Made by a program: the position numbers and the translations under genes. The notes under the pieces are model-generated. The model was not told the origin of the DNA. It worked only from the letters and a program-made list of their open reading frames with translations, and did not search any database. 64,000 nucleotides of DNA, taken from positions 124,001 to 188,000 of the forward strand of contig NZ_JAACZO010000032.1 of NCBI RefSeq assembly GCF_010993975.1, read 5' to 3'. Source of the DNA: Halomonas faecis. Its GTDB lineage: Bacteria > Pseudomonadota > Gammaproteobacteria > Pseudomonadales > Halomonadaceae. Below, piece after piece: positions 60,614 to 64,000 of this stretch. Each line of letters opens with the position of its first letter. The stretch's first letter is position 1.

Positions 60614-63253
60614 ATGTCCGAACCCAAGCCCACCTACCTGAGCGACTATCGACCGCCTGCCTACCGTGTGACGCATGTCGAGCTCTCTTTCGACCTCGAC
60701 CCGGCGGCGACGCGAGTGAAGACTCGCCTGCACGTGGAGCGTCATCCCCAGCGCGAGGCGGGTGAGCCCCTCGTCCTCGACGGTGAGCAGCTGGCGCTGG
60801 AGGCCATCGCCATCGACGGCCAGCCGCTGGGGGAGGACGAATACGCCGTGGATGATCACGGGCTGACCGTGCATCGGGTGCCCGAGCGCTTCCAGCTCGA
60901 CACCGAGGTCAAGATCGCGCCCCAGGAGAACACCGCCCTGGAGGGGCTCTATCAGTCCAGTGGCATGTATTGCACCCAGTGCGAGGCGGAAGGTTTCCGC
61001 CGCATCACCTTCTACCCCGATCGCCCCGACGTCATGGCCACCTTCTCCACCACGGTGATCGGCGACGGTGAGCGCGAGCCGGTGTTGCTCTCCAACGGGA
61101 ATCCGGTAGAGCGGGGAACCTTGCCTGGCGGCCGGCATTTCGTCACCTGGGATGACCCCTTTCCCAAGCCTTGCTATCTGTTCGCTCTGGTGGCCGGCGA
61201 TCTCGTGAAGGTGGAGGATCGCTTCACCACCGCCAGCGGTCGCGAGGTGACCCTGCAGATCTGGGTCGAGGAGGAGAATCTCGACAAGACCGACCACGCC
61301 ATGGCCTCGCTGAAGCGCGCCATGCGCTGGGACGAAGAGACCTACGGCCGCGAGTACGATCTCGATCGATTCATGATCGTGGCGGTCAACGACTTCAACA
61401 TGGGCGCCATGGAGAACAAGGGGCTCAACATCTTCAACTCGGCAGCGGTGCTGACTCATCCCCAAACCGCCACCGATGCAGCCTTCCAGCGCGTCGAGGG
61501 TATCGTCGCCCACGAGTACTTCCACAACTGGTCGGGCAATCGGGTGACCTGCCGTGACTGGTTCCAGCTCTCGCTCAAGGAGGGTTTCACGGTCTTTCGC
61601 GATCAGTGCTTTTCCGCCGATACCAACTCGGCGCCGGTCAAGCGCATCCAGGACGTGGCCTTTTTCCGCACCGCCCAGTTCGCCGAAGATGCCGGCCCCA
61701 CGGCCCATCCGGTGCGTCCCGACCACTACATCGAGATCTCCAATTTCTACACTCTGACCATCTACGAGAAGGGTGCCGAGATCGTGCGCATGCTGCGCAA
61801 CCTGGTGGGGTGGGAAGCGTTTCGCCGCGGCAGCGACCGCTACTTCGAACGCTTCGACGGCCAGGCGGTGACCATCGAGGATTTCGTGGCCTGCATGGCC
61901 GAAGCTTCCGGCCAGGACCTTTCCCAGTTCCTGCGTTGGTATTCTCAGGCCGGTACGCCGGAGATCGATGCCCACGGCGAGTACGACTACGCCGAGTGCG
62001 AGTATCGGCTCACCCTGCGTCAGCGCACCCCGGCCACGCCGGACCAGCCGGAGAAGCTGCCGCTGCACATACCCATTCGCATGGGGCTGGTGGGCACCAA
62101 GTCGGGCGAAGATTTGACGCTGACGCTGGACGGCGAGCGCCTGGAGCGCGATACGGTGATCCACCTGCGCGAGGAAGAGCAGACCTTCGTCTTCACTGAT
62201 GTCCCCGAAGCGCCGGTGCCGTCGCTGGCGCGCGGCTTCTCGGCGCCGGCCAAACTGCGCTTTCCCTACGGCCGCGAGGATCTGGCCTTCCTGCTGGCCA
62301 ACGACTCCGACGGCTTCAATCGTTGGGATGCCGGCCAGCGCCTGGCCCTGCTGGCACTGGACGATCTCATCGCCGCTCACCGCAACGGGGTCGAGAAGGT
62401 GATGGACCCGCGTGTCGTCGAGGCCTTCCGCAGTCTGCTCGCCCAGGCCGGCTCGACCGACGACAAGGCGGTGCTCGCCGAGATGCTGACTCTGCCTTCC
62501 GAGGCCTACATCGCCGAGCAGCAGCCGTTAGTGGACGTCGATGCCATTCACGCTGCGCGCACCTTCGTCAAGCAGTCGCTGGCACTCGCCCTGCGCGACG
62601 ACTTCCTCGCCGTCTATGAGGCGAACCGCAGCGACGCCCCCTATGTGCCGGAGCCCGAGCAAATCGCTGCACGCAGCCTCAAGAACGTGGCGCTTGCGTA
62701 TCTCGTGGCCATCGAGGACGAGGCGGGCATGGAGAATGCCCAGCAGCAGTTTGCGGCAGACCACAACATGACCGACGTGCGCCAGGCCCTGACCCTGCTC
62801 ACCCACAGCTCGCGCGACGACCTGTCCGACCCGGCGCTGCGCGCCTTCGGCGAAAAGTGGGCCCACGACCCGCTGGTGATGGATCAATGGTTCAGCATTC
62901 AGGTCACCCGGCCGCAGTCGGATGCCCTGGAGCGGGTACGCTTCCTGATGAAGCACCCGGCCTTCTCGCTCAAGAATCCCAACCGCGTACGCGCCCTCGT
63001 CGGCGCCTTCGCCGGGCAGAACCGCGTCAACTTCCATCGCCCCGACGGCCAGGGCTACCAGTTGCTCGCCGACGTGGTGATCGAGCTGAACCGCCTGAAC
63101 CCGGAGATCGCTGCGCGCCTGATCACGCCGTTGACCCGTTGGCAGCGTTTCGACGAGACGCGCCAGGCGCTCATGAAGCGCGAGCTCGAACGCATCCGCG
63201 CCGAGGAGCTCTCGCCCAACGTCTACGAAGTGGTGGAGAAAGCACTAGCGTAA
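60614..63253 (+). CDS. pepN: Aminopeptidase N
   Basis: M1-family zinc aminopeptidase that releases N-terminal residues in the last steps of cytoplasmic protein turnover. The 879-residue length is that of E. coli PepN (870). The exopeptidase motif GAMENKG and the zinc site HEYFHNW (His300, Glu301, His304, and Glu323 in LKEGFT) are intact. The beta-sandwich DUF3458 domain and the all-helical C-terminal domain (ending NVYEVVEKALA) are present. AGGAG precedes ATG 60614. A long palindromic element follows. Confidence 0.97.
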   Translation: MSEPKPTYLSDYRPPAYRVTHVELSFDLDPAATRVKTRLHVERHPQREAGEPLVLDGEQLALEAIAIDGQPLGEDEYAVDDHGLTVHRVPERFQLDTEVKIAPQENTALEGLYQSSGMYCTQCEAEGFRRITFYPDRPDVMATFSTTVIGDGEREPVLLSNGNPVERGTLPGGRHFVTWDDPFPKPCYLFALVAGDLVKVEDRFTTASGREVTLQIWVEEENLDKTDHAMASLKRAMRWDEETYGREYDLDRFMIVAVNDFNMGAMENKGLNIFNSAAVLTHPQTATDAAFQRVEGIVAHEYFHNWSGNRVTCRDWFQLSLKEGFTVFRDQCFSADTNSAPVKRIQDVAFFRTAQFAEDAGPTAHPVRPDHYIEISNFYTLTIYEKGAEIVRMLRNLVGWEAFRRGSDRYFERFDGQAVTIEDFVACMAEASGQDLSQFLRWYSQAGTPEIDAHGEYDYAECEYRLTLRQRTPATPDQPEKLPLHIPIRMGLVGTKSGEDLTLTLDGERLERDTVIHLREEEQTFVFTDVPEAPVPSLARGFSAPAKLRFPYGREDLAFLLANDSDGFNRWDAGQRLALLALDDLIAAHRNGVEKVMDPRVVEAFRSLLAQAGSTDDKAVLAEMLTLPSEAYIAEQQPLVDVDAIHAARTFVKQSLALALRDDFLAVYEANRSDAPYVPEPEQIAARSLKNVALAYLVAIEDEAGMENAQQQFAADHNMTDVRQALTLLTHSSRDDLSDPALRAFGEKWAHDPLVMDQWFSIQVTRPQSDALERVRFLMKHPAFSLKNPNRVRALVGAFAGQNRVNFHRPDGQGYQLLADVVIELNRLNPEIAARLITPLTRWQRFDETRQALMKRELERIRAEELSPNVYEVVEKALA

Positions 63254-63283
63254 TGGCTTTCAGCTGTTTCATTGGGCGAGAGT

Positions 63284-63404
63284 GATTTGCGTCACGAGCG
63301 AAGATAGGCTGGTCGCCGCCGGAGCGCAGCTCCCGGAGTGTAGCCTGCTACATGAGGAGAGCGAGCACCGCCGGCGGCCAGGATATCGAGCGCAGTAGCA
63401 AATC
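63284..63404. repeat. Long imperfect palindrome (ERIC/REP-like) between pepN and a membrane protein gene
   Basis: A 121-base element bounded by GATTTGC and GCAAATC. Going inwards it pairs GCG/CGC, GATA/TATC, CTGG/CCAG, CGCCGCCGG with GCCGGCGG, CTCC/GGAG and an apical GTAGC-CT-GCTAC. It looks like a mobile-derived or structural intergenic repeat. It is unrelated in sequence to families A and B. It lies between convergent genes. Confidence 0.72.
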
Positions 63405-63414
63405 CTCCGCACAA

Positions 63415-63702
63415 TCAGGTGATCAGCCAGCTCAGTACCATCACCCCCAACACGCCCCACACGACGGTGGCGATCAGCCGCCGTCGCAGCAGCGCGCGCA
63501 GGGCGAGATAGAGCAGCCACAGCCCGATGGCCAGTATGGCCACGCTGATCAGTGACGGGGCGATGCCCAGCGATTCGGTGAGGCCGTCCAGAAAGCCGCG
63601 GGCGGCGTCGCTGACGTGATGGTAGAGGCGGCTGAGCAGGTCGACCACGAAACGGATCAACTCGCCCAGGAAACTGCCGAGCCAGGAAAAGAAATCTTGC
63701 AT
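63415..63702 (-). CDS. Small inner-membrane protein of unknown function
   Basis: A 95-residue protein with an amphipathic N-terminal half (FSWLGSFLGELIRFVVDLLSRLYHHV) and two hydrophobic helices (SLISVAILAIGLWLLYLALRAL and LIATVVWGVLGVMVLSWLI) around a basic turn LRRR. I do not recognise the family. It starts 16 bases after the CBS-domain gene and is probably co-transcribed with it; GGAAGG precedes the ATG. Confidence 0.68.
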   Translation of the reverse strand: MQDFFSWLGSFLGELIRFVVDLLSRLYHHVSDAARGFLDGLTESLGIAPSLISVAILAIGLWLLYLALRALLRRRLIATVVWGVLGVMVLSWLIT

Positions 63703-63718
63703 GGGCCTTCCGAGGTTA

Positions 63719-64000
63719 TCACTCGATCATGTCGAGCACGGTGCCGACGATGTCGTCCATGGTGACCAGGCCGACGAGCTCGTTGTCGTCCAGTACCAGA
63801 ACCCGCTTGACCACGCTGTCGGTCATCAGCCGGGCGACGTGACGCACGTCCAGCGACTCACCGACGCCGATGGCCGGCTTGGCGCAGACGTCGTAAACGT
63901 TGATCAGGTCGATGTCACCCGCTTCGGCGACGATCGTCTTGAGAACATTGGTATAGGTGATCAGCCCCCAGGCGTCGTGGGCGTCCTGCTGTTCCACGAC
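63719..64000 (-). CDS. CBS-domain protein, 5' part beyond the window
   Basis: Only the last 93 codons lie in the window and the frame is open at the edge. The visible part covers the second CBS motif of a pair: VYDVCAKPAIGVGESLDVRHVARLMTDSVVKRVLVLDDNELVGLVTMDDIVG. CBS pairs bind adenosyl ligands and regulate linked domains; whether another domain lies upstream cannot be seen. It overlaps nothing and precedes the small membrane protein. Confidence 0.8.
   Translation of the reverse strand, partial: VVEQQDAHDAWGLITYTNVLKTIVAEAGDIDLINVYDVCAKPAIGVGESLDVRHVARLMTDSVVKRVLVLDDNELVGLVTMDDIVGTVLDMIE

Noticed and set aside
60245..62380. 711-codon minus-strand frame over ybaN and pepN
   Set aside because: Antisense to pepN, where the M1 peptidase motifs are intact on the plus strand.

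Overview
The window is a contiguous, gene-dense stretch of a GC-rich gammaproteobacterial chromosome, most likely from the Halomonadaceae (Halomonas or a close relative). The pointers are an ectoine hydroxylase gene (ectD, a compatible-solute gene typical of halophiles), a Pseudomonas/Halomonas-style housekeeping gene set (ProQ, TIGR02647 protein, HisZ, long-form LeuA, MutL with an endonuclease motif) and strong GC bias at third codon positions. There are no rRNA genes, CRISPR arrays, prophage or insertion sequences; one tRNA-Arg(CCT) gene is present. These assignments rest on reading protein motifs and synteny, not on database searches.

Layout. 1-3.5 kb: end of proQ, an outer-membrane porin, an Fnr/Anr oxygen regulator with a near-perfect FNR box in front of it, and tRNA-Arg. 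3.6-8 kb: a two-gene RND efflux pump. 8-13 kb: ectD, an amidase, the RNA methyltransferase genes cmoM and rsmC, and convergent greB. 13.3-19.8 kb: a TPR protein, nudF-yqiB-cpdA, the sulfate-activation genes cysD-cysN and a membrane zinc peptidase. 19.8-22.3 kb: a small DUF4160/DUF2442 pair behind a palindrome, then cmoB-cmoA. 22.4-30.6 kb: pgi, yqiA-parE, parC, serB and a small TIGR02647 protein. 31-35.3 kb: a voltage-gated cation channel, leuA preceded by a leucine-rich leader peptide and a strong hairpin, and azlC-azlD. 35.3-56.5 kb: a block matching the E. coli 94-minute region (epmB, efp, epmA, psd, rsgA, orn, queG, nnr, tsaE, amiB, mutL, miaA, hfq, hflX, hflK, hflC, purA), with a rhodanese and hisZ added. 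56.6-64 kb: an ATP-grasp ligase with a RimK-like core divergent from a GNAT acetyltransferase, yajQ, an Hsp20 chaperone, ybaN, pepN, a small membrane protein and the end of a CBS-domain gene.

Functional themes. Translation and RNA quality dominate: tRNA wobble-uridine modification (CmoA, CmoB, CmoM), other tRNA modification (QueG, TsaE, MiaA), rRNA methylation (RsmC), 30S maturation (RsgA), EF-P with both of its lysylation enzymes (EpmA, EpmB), Hfq and ProQ. DNA topology and repair (ParC, ParE, MutL), envelope functions and osmoadaptation fill much of the rest.

The most unusual content is non-coding. A dispersed family of about 100-nt elements (735, 10641, 14006, 18925, 38231, 48774) appears to fold into a branched structure whose stems change in a compensatory way between copies; one copy supplies the C-terminal codons of psd. 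A second family, built on a 7-bp unit (GGCTTAC and variants), forms inverted-repeat hairpins or tandem arrays between genes and supplies the stop codon of queG. leuA appears to be controlled by attenuation through a previously unannotated 18-codon leader rich in CTA leucine codons.
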